This document shows, in pieces, positions 1 through 6,092 of a DNA stretch of 25,320 bases. This DNA is from a virus: IMG/VR virus record IMGVR_UViG_3300044703_000040, positions 1 to 25,320 of that record; one strand, 5' to 3'. Below the pieces are notes generated by a model that made no database searches, was not told where the DNA came from, and saw only the letters and a list, made by a program, of their open reading frames with translations. The translations under genes were made by a program, and so were the position numbers. Position 1 is the stretch's first letter. Every line of letters starts with the position of its first letter.

Positions 1-36
1 GGCCTGCTGGCGAGCTACCGCGTTGGTGACGCTCAT
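1..36 (-). CDS. N-terminus of a probable RecT-family annealing protein (partial)
   Basis: An ATG at 36 overlaps the TGA of the upstream exonuclease gene (plus-strand TCAT at 33-36, read ATGA). It opens a frame that runs off the window, giving MSVTNAVARQQA. Only 12 residues are visible, so there is no domain evidence. The RecT suggestion rests on context: YqaJ-type exonucleases are commonly followed by RecT single-strand annealing proteins in phage recombination operons, and many actinophage RecT proteins start with a similar TNAVARRE-like stretch. This is inference; another early gene is possible. Confidence 0.5.
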   Translation of the reverse strand, partial: MSVTNAVARQQA

Positions 37-971
37 GACTGGTGCTCCTGCTCGGTGAAGGTGGGCAGGCCGCGCCCGGCCACGAGGTACGGAGTGCGGT
101 CGCCGCGGGCTTGCCGGGTGGCGATGGTCTGGTCGAGGAACCGGGCCCGCCGGCCGGTGCCGAGGGCGTCGGCGACGAGGGATGTCTGCTGCTGCGCGGC
201 GGCTTCGGCGGCCTTGAGCGCGTGCCTGGCGCGGCAGAAGTCGCGGGCCAAGTCGGCAGGCAGGTCGACGTCGACTGGGTCGATGAGCGGGTGGAGCTCG
301 CAGATCGCCTGGTAGGTGGCGCCGTGCTCGTCGATGTCGGGTCGCTGGCCGGTGCGCAGGGAGGCGATGAACTCGGTGGCGGCGGCGAGCATGGTCGCGG
401 TGTCGTCCGAATCGGGGTGCACGACGTACTCGCGGTAATCGTGGCCGCCGATCAGGACGGCGACGTGGCAGGTGTCCAGTCCGAGGACGTCGAGGTACCA
501 GCGGCACTGCGCGAGGTAGTAGGGCGGGATCTCGTCGGTGCCGGGCTCGCCCCACTCATCGTCGTAGAGCGCGAACTTGGCCTCGAGCAGCGCGTCGGGC
601 TGGTCGGCGATGAGGCCACGGTCGTCCCGCGCGTGCAGCAGCGCGTCGGGGTTCGCGACCTGCCACGGTCGCTCGGCGTGCCGCCACGTGCCGGTCGGGA
701 AAACGACAAGCCCGGGGTGCTCGTCGGCGAACTTGGCGATGATCGCGGGCTCGAGGCGCTTGCCCCACTCCATCTCCGGGGACTCGGCCTGGGGCCCGAT
801 GCGCGCGGCCTTGCGGTGCCACAGCGAGAAGCGGGACTCCCACTTGGACAGGCCCAGCACAGCGGCGATCTCCGAGCCGCCGAGCCCGTCTGCGCGGGCG
901 GCGTGCCACTCGGGGGACAGCGGCCTCCAGGTGCCGAGCAGGACGGGCCGGCGGGCCGTGGTGGTCGTCAC
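33..971 (-). CDS. YqaJ-family viral recombinase / exonuclease
   Basis: A 312-aa protein starting at GTG 971, which overlaps the preceding stop (GTGA). It matches the YqaJ/lambda-exonuclease fold of the PD-(D/E)XK nucleases. Visible motifs are GGSEIAAVLGLSKW (about residues 31-44), the acidic pair in EMEWG (about 67-70), NPD (D109), and the catalytic E-x-K in LLEAKFA (E130, K132), followed by the family's conserved Gln in YYLAQCRWYL (Q155). Such enzymes resect linear dsDNA 5' to 3' to give 3' tails for a RecT/Bet-type annealing partner. The gene whose first codons lie at the window edge is the likely partner. All motif residues are present, so the enzyme should be active. It lies distally in the leftward early operon and should be expressed on lytic entry. 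Confidence 0.93.
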   Translation of the reverse strand: MTTTTARRPVLLGTWRPLSPEWHAARADGLGGSEIAAVLGLSKWESRFSLWHRKAARIGPQAESPEMEWGKRLEPAIIAKFADEHPGLVVFPTGTWRHAERPWQVANPDALLHARDDRGLIADQPDALLEAKFALYDDEWGEPGTDEIPPYYLAQCRWYLDVLGLDTCHVAVLIGGHDYREYVVHPDSDDTATMLAAATEFIASLRTGQRPDIDEHGATYQAICELHPLIDPVDVDLPADLARDFCRARHALKAAEAAAQQQTSLVADALGTGRRARFLDQTIATRQARGDRTPYLVAGRGLPTFTEQEHQS

Positions 972-1183
972 GACGCCACCGCCTGGGCCCAGTCGTAATC
1001 CTGGTTCGAGCCGACTCCTGCTTCGGATGCGGTAATGGCCGGCCGGGCAGTGGCCGCGGCAAGCGCGAGGGTGGCGTGTACCTGCGCGCAGCCCAGCAAC
1101 GCGTCGCGCTCGTCCTTGCCCGCGGTCCCACGTGCCAGGCTCAGGAGGTTCTCGGCCTCCGCGTAGTGTTCCGGGCCGGTCAC
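968..1183 (-). CDS. small early protein, unknown function (71 aa)
   Basis: Starts at GTG 1183 overlapping the upstream TGA (GTGA) and ends in another GTGA overlap with the exonuclease, so translational coupling supports this reading. The protein is about 71 residues, alanine-rich and predicted mainly helical (TGPEHYAEAENLLSLARG...DALLGCAQVHATLALAAATA). It resembles in composition the small helical proteins that often precede phage recombination genes, but I recognise no family. A single internal Cys and no metal-binding pattern argue against a zinc protein. Its place just before YqaJ/RecT suggests an accessory role in early DNA metabolism, which is inference from position only. Confidence 0.75.
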   Translation of the reverse strand: MTGPEHYAEAENLLSLARGTAGKDERDALLGCAQVHATLALAAATARPAITASEAGVGSNQDYDWAQAVAS

Positions 1184-1500
1184 GCCACCACCCCTGCCTG
1201 GGCGGGGCGCTTGGCGAGCTGCCCGAGTGCGAACGCCAGCTCGGTCTCGACCTTGTTGATGGCGTGCTGCAGCCAGTCGACGCCGATGGTGGGCTCCGCC
1301 TCGAGGTAGTCGAGGGGGTCGATGAGTCCGCCGGCGAGCCCGTCGCGGTCGCTGAACGACTGCACGGCGTCGGCGAGGTGCATCGCGTCGGCGTTGAGGC
1401 CGCGGGCACGCAGTTGGGCGAGGGCCTGCCCGGTGGTGATGGTGCCTTCGGCGAGGGTGGCGACGATGCCCTCGACCGCGGCCAGCGCCGGCGTGATCAC
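1180..1500 (-). CDS. early protein, unknown function (106 aa)
   Basis: GTG start at 1500 within a GTGA overlap with the gene before it; the stop at 1180 overlaps the next GTG. The 106-aa product is acidic and mostly helical, with an N-terminal stretch ITPALAAVEGIVATLAEG and a central DPLDYLEAEPTIGVDWLQHAINK. No signal peptide, membrane segment or Cys cluster is visible. I do not recognise a family. Overlap on both sides ties it to the leftward early operon, where DNA-metabolism or host-takeover genes are usual. Confidence 0.78.
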   Translation of the reverse strand: MITPALAAVEGIVATLAEGTITTGQALAQLRARGLNADAMHLADAVQSFSDRDGLAGGLIDPLDYLEAEPTIGVDWLQHAINKVETELAFALGQLAKRPAQAGVVA

Positions 1501-1847
1501 GCCGGCACCGCCTTGCCGTCACGGACCAGCAAGGTCAGGGGGCGGGGGAGGTCCCTGTGGCCGGCCCAGGTGTGGGCGAGGTGAATCTCGTCGATCCCGA
1601 CCCACGGCAGACGGTCCTTGCCGCCCGCGCGAGTGAGCATCCAGATTCGACCGTCCGCCGCGCGCACCACGTCGCCGCGCTGCCACTCCGGCTCGGGGGC
1701 GGGCTCGATGGACTGGACCATGCCGCGAGGGATCGCGTACTCCGACCATCCATGCCCGAGGTAGGCGTAATCGTGGGATGGCGTGCCCCAGTCGGCCGCC
1801 ACTGTCACCAGCACCCGGTCGCCGGGCTTCGGCTTGTAGTCGCTCAC
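1497..1847 (-). CDS. early protein, unknown function (116 aa, beta-rich)
   Basis: GTG start at 1847 in a GTGA overlap. An open frame continues far upstream of this codon, but that extension overlaps other coupled genes and reads as low-complexity Arg/Pro, so the overlap start is preferred. The 116-aa product begins VSDYKPKPGDRVLVTVAADW and has two KPGDRV/QRGDVV-type turns (about residues 8-13 and 63-67), each followed by a hydrophobic strand. This suggests a small beta-barrel resembling KOW/SH3-like folds. Ten aromatic residues sit in WS-Y and W-G contexts. The function is unknown; a nucleic-acid-binding barrel is only a structural guess. Confidence 0.78.
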   Translation of the reverse strand: MSDYKPKPGDRVLVTVAADWGTPSHDYAYLGHGWSEYAIPRGMVQSIEPAPEPEWQRGDVVRAADGRIWMLTRAGGKDRLPWVGIDEIHLAHTWAGHRDLPRPLTLLVRDGKAVPA

Positions 1848-2164
1848 GCCGCCACCGCCGGGACCTTGGTCAGCACGGTGCGCACGTCGAACGAGACTCC
1901 GGCGGACGTGCCCTCCGTGCCGTACTGCGGCGAGTCGTCGCAGTGGTCCTTGATCTTCGCGGGGGGCAGGCCGAGGTAGGCCGCGATGCGGTCCACGTCG
2001 GCGACGTCGGCTTCGTCCCGGTGGTTGACCGGCTGGAGGGTGACCCCGCCGCTGGGCTGCACCATGACGGCGGTCGGGCCGAGGCCCGGCAAGGCGTCGA
2101 TCACGTTGGCCGCGAGCCGCAGCAGCAACGCCGGGCGGGTGATGGTGGGAGTGCTGGTGGCCAT
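1844..2164 (-). CDS. early protein, unknown function (106 aa)
   Basis: ATG at 2164 with a good ribosome-binding site (GAAGGAAG, about 6 nt upstream on the minus strand). This is the only early gene in the window whose start is not a 4-bp overlap. It follows a 69-bp spacer with a 9-bp perfect hairpin. The product has an N-terminal helical part (PALLLRLAANVIDALPGLGP), a short beta-like section, and the segment VDRIAAYLGLPPAKIKDH, which looks like a small helix-turn-helix or helical hairpin. No family is recognised. It may be separately controlled from the regulators upstream because of its own ribosome site and the hairpin. Confidence 0.78.
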   Translation of the reverse strand: MATSTPTITRPALLLRLAANVIDALPGLGPTAVMVQPSGGVTLQPVNHRDEADVADVDRIAAYLGLPPAKIKDHCDDSPQYGTEGTSAGVSFDVRTVLTKVPAVAA

Positions 2165-2187
2165 GGGATACTTCCTTCGTTGTCGGT

Positions 2188-2223
2188 GGCCCCGCGTCTG
2201 CCTTCGAGGGAGGGCGCGGGGCC
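2188..2223. other. 9-bp perfect inverted repeat between early genes
   Basis: The arms are GGCCCCGCG at 2188-2196 and CGCGGGGCC at 2215-2223, with an 18-nt loop. It lies in the only intergenic spacer of the early operon, between the 53-aa gene and the 106-aa gene. No T-tract follows on the minus strand, so it is not a canonical terminator. It may be a processing or partial-attenuation hairpin separating the regulators from the recombination genes. The pairing is seen; the role is inferred. Confidence 0.6.
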
Positions 2224-2233
2224 GCTGGCGTGT

Positions 2234-2395
2234 TTAGGCCCAGAGCCGGGACGTCAGCCGCCCCAGCAGTCGGCCGATGACTCGGTTCGCGATCCGCTGA
2301 CCCACGCGGCCGGTCTGCACCGCCCGCACGTCCCCCAGCAGCCGCTCCACGGCCCTGGCGGTACGGCGAGCCCGCACGACACGAGAGCGCGTCAT
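2234..2395 (-). CDS. very small basic protein (53 aa)
   Basis: ATG at 2395 overlaps the excisionase stop (ATGA) and the frame ends at TAA 2234. The 53-aa product begins MTRSRVVRARRTARAVERL and ends in GRLLGRLTSRLWA. It has about 14 arginines, almost no acidic residues, and a regular pattern of Arg and Leu/Val consistent with an amphipathic basic helix. The stop-start overlap and high GC3 support real coding. Its charge and place next to an excisionase-like gene would suit a DNA- or RNA-binding accessory factor, but no family is recognised. It is short enough to be missed by gene callers. Confidence 0.65.
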   Translation of the reverse strand: MTRSRVVRARRTARAVERLLGDVRAVQTGRVGQRIANRVIGRLLGRLTSRLWA

Positions 2396-2604
2396 GCCGC
2401 ACCCGCCGGGTCGCTCGGGAGGCTCTCGGCGTAGGCGACGAGGGATGCGTAGACGAAGCGCCGCTTTGTCCCCAGGTAGCGGACCTCGATGCGGCCCGTT
2501 GCCGTGAGCTCCCGCAGCGTTGTCTCGCTGACGGCGAGCAGGTGGCAGGCGTCTGCCGGCTTCACCAGCAGGGGTGGGAGGGTGACGTCCTGGTCGGTGG
2601 TCAT
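2392..2604 (-). CDS. xis: excisionase-like winged HTH protein
   Basis: 70 aa, ATG 2604 in an ATGA overlap with the Cro-like gene. The core, about residues 14-65 (VKPADACHLLAVSETTLREL, then GRIEVRYLGTKRRFVYASLVAYAESL), has the MerR-like winged-helix layout of the HTH_17/excisionase group: a recognition helix, then a basic wing with G-T-K-R-R, then a strand and helix. Such proteins bend attachment-site DNA and steer the tyrosine integrase towards excision, and many also act as early transcription factors. This phage has an integrase and an attP with extra repeats between arm and core, so an Xis role is plausible. Its place directly behind the Cro-like gene fits expression on induction. A purely regulatory role cannot be excluded. 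Confidence 0.82.
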   Translation of the reverse strand: MTTDQDVTLPPLLVKPADACHLLAVSETTLRELTATGRIEVRYLGTKRRFVYASLVAYAESLPSDPAGAA

Positions 2605-2873
2605 GATGCGGTCCGCCGCGGGAACCGCTGGTCTTCGGCGGTGAGGTTGTACTCGGCGCTGATCAGCGCCGCGAGCGGCACCCCGAGCACCTCAGCCATG
2701 CGCCGGATCAGGGACGGTGGGGGCTGCTTGCGGCCGGCCTCGATGTTCGCGATGTGGCTGCGCGACTTGTCGCATGCGCTCGCGAACCGGTCGGGCTCCC
2801 AGCCCATCGACTCCCGCAGCGCCCGCAGCGTGGCACCGAACCGTTCCCGCTCCGCCGTGCTCATCTTCTGCAT
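2601..2873 (-). CDS. Cro-like / XRE-family HTH regulator
   Basis: 90 aa from ATG 2873 (an internal ATG at 2864 is possible). Residues about 13-72 form an XRE/lambda-repressor HTH domain: LRALRESMGWEPDRFASACD, then KSRSHIANIEAGRKQPPPSLIRRMAEVLGVPLAAL. The recognition helix is around SRSHIANIEAG. No peptidase or dimerisation tail is present. It is the first gene of the leftward early operon and sits divergently from the repressor candidate, the usual place of Cro. The ATG is 7 nt past a good -10 (TAGAGT), so the transcript should be leaderless. It probably binds the shared GTTTCC elements; which of the two HTH proteins is Cro and which is repressor is inferred from operon position. Confidence 0.9.
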   Translation of the reverse strand: MQKMSTAERERFGATLRALRESMGWEPDRFASACDKSRSHIANIEAGRKQPPPSLIRRMAEVLGVPLAALISAEYNLTAEDQRFPRRTAS

Positions 2874-2880
2874 GGCGGTA

Positions 2881-2909
2881 ACTCTAGGAAACATTCGGAA
2901 GTGCGTCAA
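2881..2909 (-). promoter_or_regulatory. leftward early promoter (sigma70-like, leaderless)
   Basis: On the minus strand a -35 TTGACG (2909-2904), a 17-bp spacer and a -10 TAGAGT (2886-2881) are followed 7 nt later by the ATG at 2873. The start of transcription would fall at or next to the A of ATG, giving a leaderless mRNA, which is common in actinobacteria. No Shine-Dalgarno is present. A GTTTCC element abuts the -10, so bound regulator should block RNA polymerase. Confidence 0.75.
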
Positions 2910-2924
2910 GTAGGAAACGGAAAC
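2887..2924. promoter_or_regulatory. operator elements, left cluster (GGAAAC x3)
   Basis: GGAAAC occurs on the plus strand at 2887-2892, 2913-2918 and 2919-2924. The first and second sit in an 8-bp direct repeat TAGGAAAC (2885-2892 and 2911-2918) spaced 26 bp. One lies in the spacer of the leftward promoter and two just upstream of its -35. They mirror GTTTCC elements on the other side of the divergent region. Likely binding half-sites for the HTH regulators; the factor is inferred. Confidence 0.65.
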
Positions 2925-3000
2925 GATCAGAAAGTATTTGCATCGCCACAGGTGAGGGCCCGGTCGGGGCTTAACTACACGGCCGTAACCCCTTCGCTGT

Positions 3001-3063
3001 GTTTCCGGGCAAAATGGACACGATGCGGCCAGGCCGGTACTTGGTGTTTCCGGAGGTTTCCGC
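3001..3063. promoter_or_regulatory. operator elements, right cluster (GTTTCC x3)
   Basis: GTTTCCGG at 3001-3008, GTTTCCGG at 3046-3053 and GTTTCCGC at 3056-3063. The last two are a 10-bp-phased direct repeat, one helical turn apart, that fills the spacer of the putative rightward promoter. Relative to the gene each set controls, they have the same orientation as the left cluster, so the region is mirror-symmetric. Confidence 0.65.
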
Positions 3064-3069
3064 AATCCT
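3041..3069 (+). promoter_or_regulatory. putative rightward repressor promoter (leaderless)
   Basis: A -35-like TTGGTG (3041-3046), a 17-bp spacer and a weak -10 AATCCT (3064-3069) stand 7 nt before the ATG at 3077, the same geometry as the leftward promoter. No ribosome-binding site is present. The -10 is poor, so a weak or regulator-assisted promoter is likely. The assignment relies largely on symmetry with the opposite side. Confidence 0.45.
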
Positions 3070-3076
3070 CTACGCC

Positions 3077-3478
3077 ATGACCGAGCAGCGCAGGAAGCAA
3101 GTCGGGGAGTGGATCGCCGCCCGACGCGAAGGACTGGGCATGGGCGTCAACGAGTTCGCCACCCTCGTTGGCGTCGAAACCAAGACCATCAACAACGCCG
3201 AGAGCGGGCGCTTCCAGGTCGCAACCCGCAACAGGAGCCGCTACGAGAGCGTGCTCGGATGGAAGACCGGCAGCCTGCGCGCCGCCTACAAGCGAGGAGT
3301 CCACCCCGAGCTCATCGACGAGACCGAAACCGAGAAGGCCCGCATGGAGCGGCAGATCCGGCAGTCGAGCCTCTCCGAGCGCACAAAGGATCTCCTGCTC
3401 GAGGTGCTCCACGGCATGGAGCCCCCGATGCCCCGTCCACGAGAGGTCGTCGATAACGATGGGGTCGAGAGCGGGTAA
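3077..3478 (+). CDS. HTH immunity repressor candidate
   Basis: 133 aa from ATG 3077. The frame is open further upstream, but that stretch covers the promoter and operator repeats, so the internal ATG is preferred. Residues about 10-60 hold an XRE-type HTH (EWIAARREGLGMGVNEFATL, then VGVETKTINNAESGR). A linker and a charged helical C-terminus (about 85-115, ETEKARMERQIRQ, LSERTKDLLLEVLHG) follow and may mediate dimerisation. No LexA/CI-type Ser-Lys peptidase domain is present, so induction would not use RecA-driven self-cleavage. It leads the only rightward block of the immunity region, which makes it the prime repressor candidate, controlling itself and the early promoter through the GTTTCC elements. 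A Cro role is the alternative. Confidence 0.85.
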   Translation: MTEQRRKQVGEWIAARREGLGMGVNEFATLVGVETKTINNAESGRFQVATRNRSRYESVLGWKTGSLRAAYKRGVHPELIDETETEKARMERQIRQSSLSERTKDLLLEVLHGMEPPMPRPREVVDNDGVESG

Positions 3479-3495
3479 AGGATGCCGCTCGGTCT

Positions 3496-3891
3496 ATGCA
3501 CTGTCTGATGTCAGACATAGCCTCCGAAGTCTTGCGCTGGGCCCGCCCCGGGCCGGGGCGGATTGGGGGACACGTGCACTGGATCACTCGCGGCATGGAG
3601 CTGCGCCGCACCTTGTGGCTCGTCTCGGCCATGGCTTGGGCCTGCGTCGCCGCAGCCCCGTTGCTCGAGGCGCACGGGGACCTGGGCGCCCAGGGCATGT
3701 TCGTGGTGTTGAGCATCGGGATCGGGGTGGGGGCCAGCAGCGGCGCCGTCGCCGCGTTGAGCACCGTGATCGCGCCGCTGCAGGAGGCGTTCCGGCTGGG
3801 CTACAACGCCGGCTGGCACGCGGGGCGGCGCGCGCACGTCCCGCGGGTGGTGCGGCTGCCTGTCGATCACCTGAGTACTCGCCAGAACTGA
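3496..3891 (+). CDS. small two-TM membrane protein of the lysogeny cassette
   Basis: 131 aa from ATG 3496, 17 bp after the repressor stop. ATG 3508, GTG 3574 and ATG 3595 are alternative starts; none has a strong ribosome site. Two hydrophobic segments are clear: about residues 38-58 (TLWLVSAMAWACVAAAPLL) and 66-95 (QGMFVVLSIGIGVGASSGAV, then AALSTVIAPL). A basic C-terminal tail (AGRRAHVPRVVRLPV) follows. No family is recognised. It lies between the repressor and a DUF4352 protein, so it should be made in the lysogen. Small membrane proteins in this position of temperate phages often act in superinfection exclusion. That role is inference. Confidence 0.72.
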   Translation: MHCLMSDIASEVLRWARPGPGRIGGHVHWITRGMELRRTLWLVSAMAWACVAAAPLLEAHGDLGAQGMFVVLSIGIGVGASSGAVAALSTVIAPLQEAFRLGYNAGWHAGRRAHVPRVVRLPVDHLSTRQN

Positions 3892-3909
3892 GGATCGGGG
3901 GAGCCACCC

Positions 3910-4599
3910 ATGACTAGGCACTACAACCCACCGCCCAACTGGCCGCCCCCGCCTCCTGGCTGGACCCCGCCCCAGGGCTGGAAGCCGGACCCGGCGTGGG
4001 GTCCTCCGCCGCCCGGCTGGCCGGTGTGGCAAGACCCCCCGAAGAAGGGCGGACCGCTCAAGGCGGCGGCGATCCTCATCGGCTGCATCTTCGTGGCAGG
4101 CACCGTCATCTCCGCACTCGCCGACCAGGGCGACTCCGGCGGCGTGGTGACCCGAGACACGACCGACGGCGGCGGAAGCCCCACGGCCCTGCCAGCGCCG
4201 ATGGGCACGGCGGTGCGCGACGGGAAGTTCGAGTTCACCGTGAAGTCCATGCGGTGCGGCGCGACCAGCGTCGGGACGGGTGGGGTCACCAAGAAGGCCC
4301 AGGGCAAGTACTGCCTGATCGACGTCGCCGTGGTCAACATTGGGGATCAGGCCCAGGCCATGTCGGCGAGCAACCAGTACCTGTACGACGCGGCCGAGCG
4401 TAGGTTCGACGCCGACTCCAGCGCCTCGTTCTACCTCGAGGAAGACGCGGGCCGGACGATCTATGAGGACATCAACCCCGGCAACTCGATCAACGGGACC
4501 CTGGTCTTCGATGTGCCGACGTCCGTCACCCCCGCGGTGATCGAGCTGCACGACTCCCTGTTCTCGGGGGGCACCAAGGTGGCGCTGCGCCCGTCCTAG
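3910..4599 (+). CDS. membrane-anchored DUF4352 protein with proline-rich N-terminus
   Basis: 229 aa, ATG 3910 with a GGGGGAG ribosome site 6 nt away. Residues 5-44 are a Pro/Trp-rich cytoplasmic stretch with PPGW repeats. Residues 52-70 (AAAILIGCIFVAGTVISALA) form one TM segment. A Gly/Thr linker leads to a DUF4352-like beta-sandwich from about 98 to 226: FEFTVKSMRCG (C116), YCLIDVAVVNIGDQAQ (C135), then SNQYLYDA, NPGNSINGTLVFDVP and IELHDSLFSGGTKVAL. The two Cys probably form a disulphide outside the cell. There is no lipobox Cys after the TM. DUF4352 proteins are frequent beside repressor genes in actinophage prophages, where a surface or exclusion function is suspected. It converges on the integrase gene with only 6 bp between the stops. 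Confidence 0.88.
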   Translation: MTRHYNPPPNWPPPPPGWTPPQGWKPDPAWGPPPPGWPVWQDPPKKGGPLKAAAILIGCIFVAGTVISALADQGDSGGVVTRDTTDGGGSPTALPAPMGTAVRDGKFEFTVKSMRCGATSVGTGGVTKKAQGKYCLIDVAVVNIGDQAQAMSASNQYLYDAAERRFDADSSASFYLEEDAGRTIYEDINPGNSINGTLVFDVPTSVTPAVIELHDSLFSGGTKVALRPS

Positions 4600-4605
4600 G
4601 CAGCG

Positions 4606-5760
4606 CTAGGCCTCGATCGCCCGGTGGTGGGCGTCGACCAGCGTCATCGCGGCCTGCATCGCGCTCAGGTCGGTGTGGGTGTAGCGCATGGTCATGCTGA
4701 TCTGGGAGTGCCCGAGGATCTGCATGGTCACCGGCAGCGGCACGCCCAGCGCGGACAGGGTGGAAGCGGCGCAGTGCCGGGCGTCGTGCAGGCGCACGTG
4801 CGCCACGCCGGCCCGGTCCAGGAGGTCCCGCCACGCCTGCCAGTCCACCCGCGGGTCGGTGGGACGGCCGTCGGGCCGGCCCCACACCAGTCGCAGGTCG
4901 GTGTAGCCCTCGGCCTGTGCCTCGGTCTGGTAGGCGTCCCAGCGGCGGCGCAGCGAGTCGGCAAGGATGCGAGGCAGGGGGACGGTCCTCGTGGACTTGC
5001 GCGACTTCGGGGGCACCATCACCAGGCCCCGCCCGGGGATGCGGGCCAACGCCCGAGAGACGGTGAGGGTGGCGTCGTCGAGGTTCACGTCGTCCCAGCC
5101 CAGCCCGAGGGTCTCGCCCTGGCGCATGCCGAGGGTGAGTGCGGCGAGCCACCGTGACTCCATCCGGTCCCCGGCCAGCGCCTCGAGCACGGCGGCGATC
5201 TCGGTGGGGTTCAGCGGCTCGGTCTCGGTGACGGTGGTCGGTGGCGCGTCGACCAGGGTGGCGGCGTTGCGGTTGGCCTTGCCTTCGCGGACGGCGACCT
5301 TCAGCGCGCGGGACAGGATGCGGTGGGTCTGCAACCGGGTGGCTTCGGACAGGCCGCGTTCGGCCATGCCGCGGTACATGCCGCGCAGGTGCTCGGGCGC
5401 CAGCTTGTCCAGGCGGTGCCGCCCGATCGCCGGGATGATGTGGCGCTCCACCTTGGACCGGTAGGACGGCAGCGTGGTGGGCCGGATGCGCTCGGGGGCG
5501 ATGTCGGTGAGCCAGGTCCGCAGCCACGCCTCGACGGTGAGGTTGGCGGTGGGCAGGTCGCCGTGGGCCTCGAGCTCGCGGCGGGCCTTGGCGAGGTCAC
5601 GCACGACGTCGCGCTGGGTGCGCCCGTAGATGGCCTTGCGCCGGCGCTTGCCGGTGGCGGGGTCGCGGCCGAGGTCGAGCATGCCGACCCACCGGCCGTC
5701 GCCGCGCCGGTAGACCGAGCCTTCGCCTCGCGGGCGACGCGCCACTGTCAGCAGGCTCAC
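4606..5760 (-). CDS. int: tyrosine-type site-specific integrase
   Basis: 384 aa. GTG 5760 is chosen because it overlaps the stop of the zinc-ribbon gene (GTGA) and has AGAAGGTG about 6 nt upstream; an in-frame ATG at 5814 would overlap the upstream gene by 58 bp. Domains in order: an AP2-like arm-binding region (about residues 10-55, GEGSVYRRGDGRWVGMLDL), a SAM-like core-binding domain (about 72-165), and the catalytic domain from about 180. The catalytic set is complete: R213 (GMRQGE), K255 (KSRKSTRTVPL), H325 and R328 (LHDARHCA), H351 (LGHS) and nucleophile Y360 (MRYTHTD). It should recombine the attP at 6151-6195 with a host CAU tRNA gene. The arm-type sites lie just upstream of its operon and may allow autoregulation. 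Confidence 0.97.
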   Translation of the reverse strand: MSLLTVARRPRGEGSVYRRGDGRWVGMLDLGRDPATGKRRRKAIYGRTQRDVVRDLAKARRELEAHGDLPTANLTVEAWLRTWLTDIAPERIRPTTLPSYRSKVERHIIPAIGRHRLDKLAPEHLRGMYRGMAERGLSEATRLQTHRILSRALKVAVREGKANRNAATLVDAPPTTVTETEPLNPTEIAAVLEALAGDRMESRWLAALTLGMRQGETLGLGWDDVNLDDATLTVSRALARIPGRGLVMVPPKSRKSTRTVPLPRILADSLRRRWDAYQTEAQAEGYTDLRLVWGRPDGRPTDPRVDWQAWRDLLDRAGVAHVRLHDARHCAASTLSALGVPLPVTMQILGHSQISMTMRYTHTDLSAMQAAMTLVDAHHRAIEA

Positions 5761-6020
5761 GGTCGCACCTTCTGGACGACGCCTCGCAGTATCCGTCGAT
5801 CTGGCGTTTGCCACACAAAGGGTTGACTATAGGTTGCGACCACAGGGCGCCCCATTGGAGCCCCTTCCAGGGTTCCTGTCATCTTGAAAACGCCACCCCT
5901 GACGCCGGTGGCACAATCTCCACACCAGACATCGCCCTGCCACGCATAGAGAACCACTGCGTCGGTGTTGCAGTATTCGCAGATATCCCATTCCCAGTCG
6001 TCGATCAACCGACGCGCCAT
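5757..6020 (-). CDS. zinc-ribbon protein coupled to integrase
   Basis: 87 aa from ATG 6020 with GGAG 5 nt upstream. A CxxC-x15-CxxC pattern (C14, C17, C33, C36; ICEYCNTDAVVLYAWQGDVW then CGDC) marks a small zinc ribbon, followed by a beta-like tail with several aromatic residues. Its TGA overlaps the integrase GTG by 4 bp, so the two are translationally coupled. It might modulate recombination at the neighbouring attP or simply be a DNA-binding cargo gene. The local base composition (5800-6060) is visibly less GC-rich than the flanks. I recognise no named family beyond the zinc-ribbon pattern. Confidence 0.78.
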   Translation of the reverse strand: MARRLIDDWEWDICEYCNTDAVVLYAWQGDVWCGDCATGVRGGVFKMTGTLEGAPMGRPVVATYSQPFVWQTPDRRILRGVVQKVRP

Positions 6021-6033
6021 GATCGCTCCAATT

Positions 6034-6053
6034 GTTGCCTAATGTGTTGCCTA
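6034..6053. repeat. attP left arm-type sites (GTTGCCTA x2)
   Basis: GTTGCCTA at 6034-6041 and again at 6046-6053, phased 12 bp. A matching pair with the same phasing and orientation lies on the other side of the tRNA-like core, as expected for the N-terminal-domain binding sites of a tyrosine integrase. The pair lies 14-33 bp upstream of the ATG of the zinc-ribbon/integrase operon. Confidence 0.68.
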
Positions 6054-6092
6054 GCCTACGCCGACGCACGTCGACGCGCGAGCCTTCAATAC

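Noticed and set aside
2188-2223. Calling the early-operon hairpin a terminator
   Set aside because: It has no T-tract on the transcribed side and lies inside an operon whose distal genes are needed early, so it is recorded as a hairpin only.
1848-2402. N-terminal extension of the 116-aa early protein
   Set aside because: The extension is His/Arg/Pro low complexity and overlaps two coupled genes; the GTGA overlap at 1847 gives the better start.
5761-5814. ATG 5814 as the integrase start
   Set aside because: It would overlap the zinc-ribbon gene by 58 bp and has a weak ribosome site. GTG 5760 has a 4-bp overlap and AGAAGG upstream.
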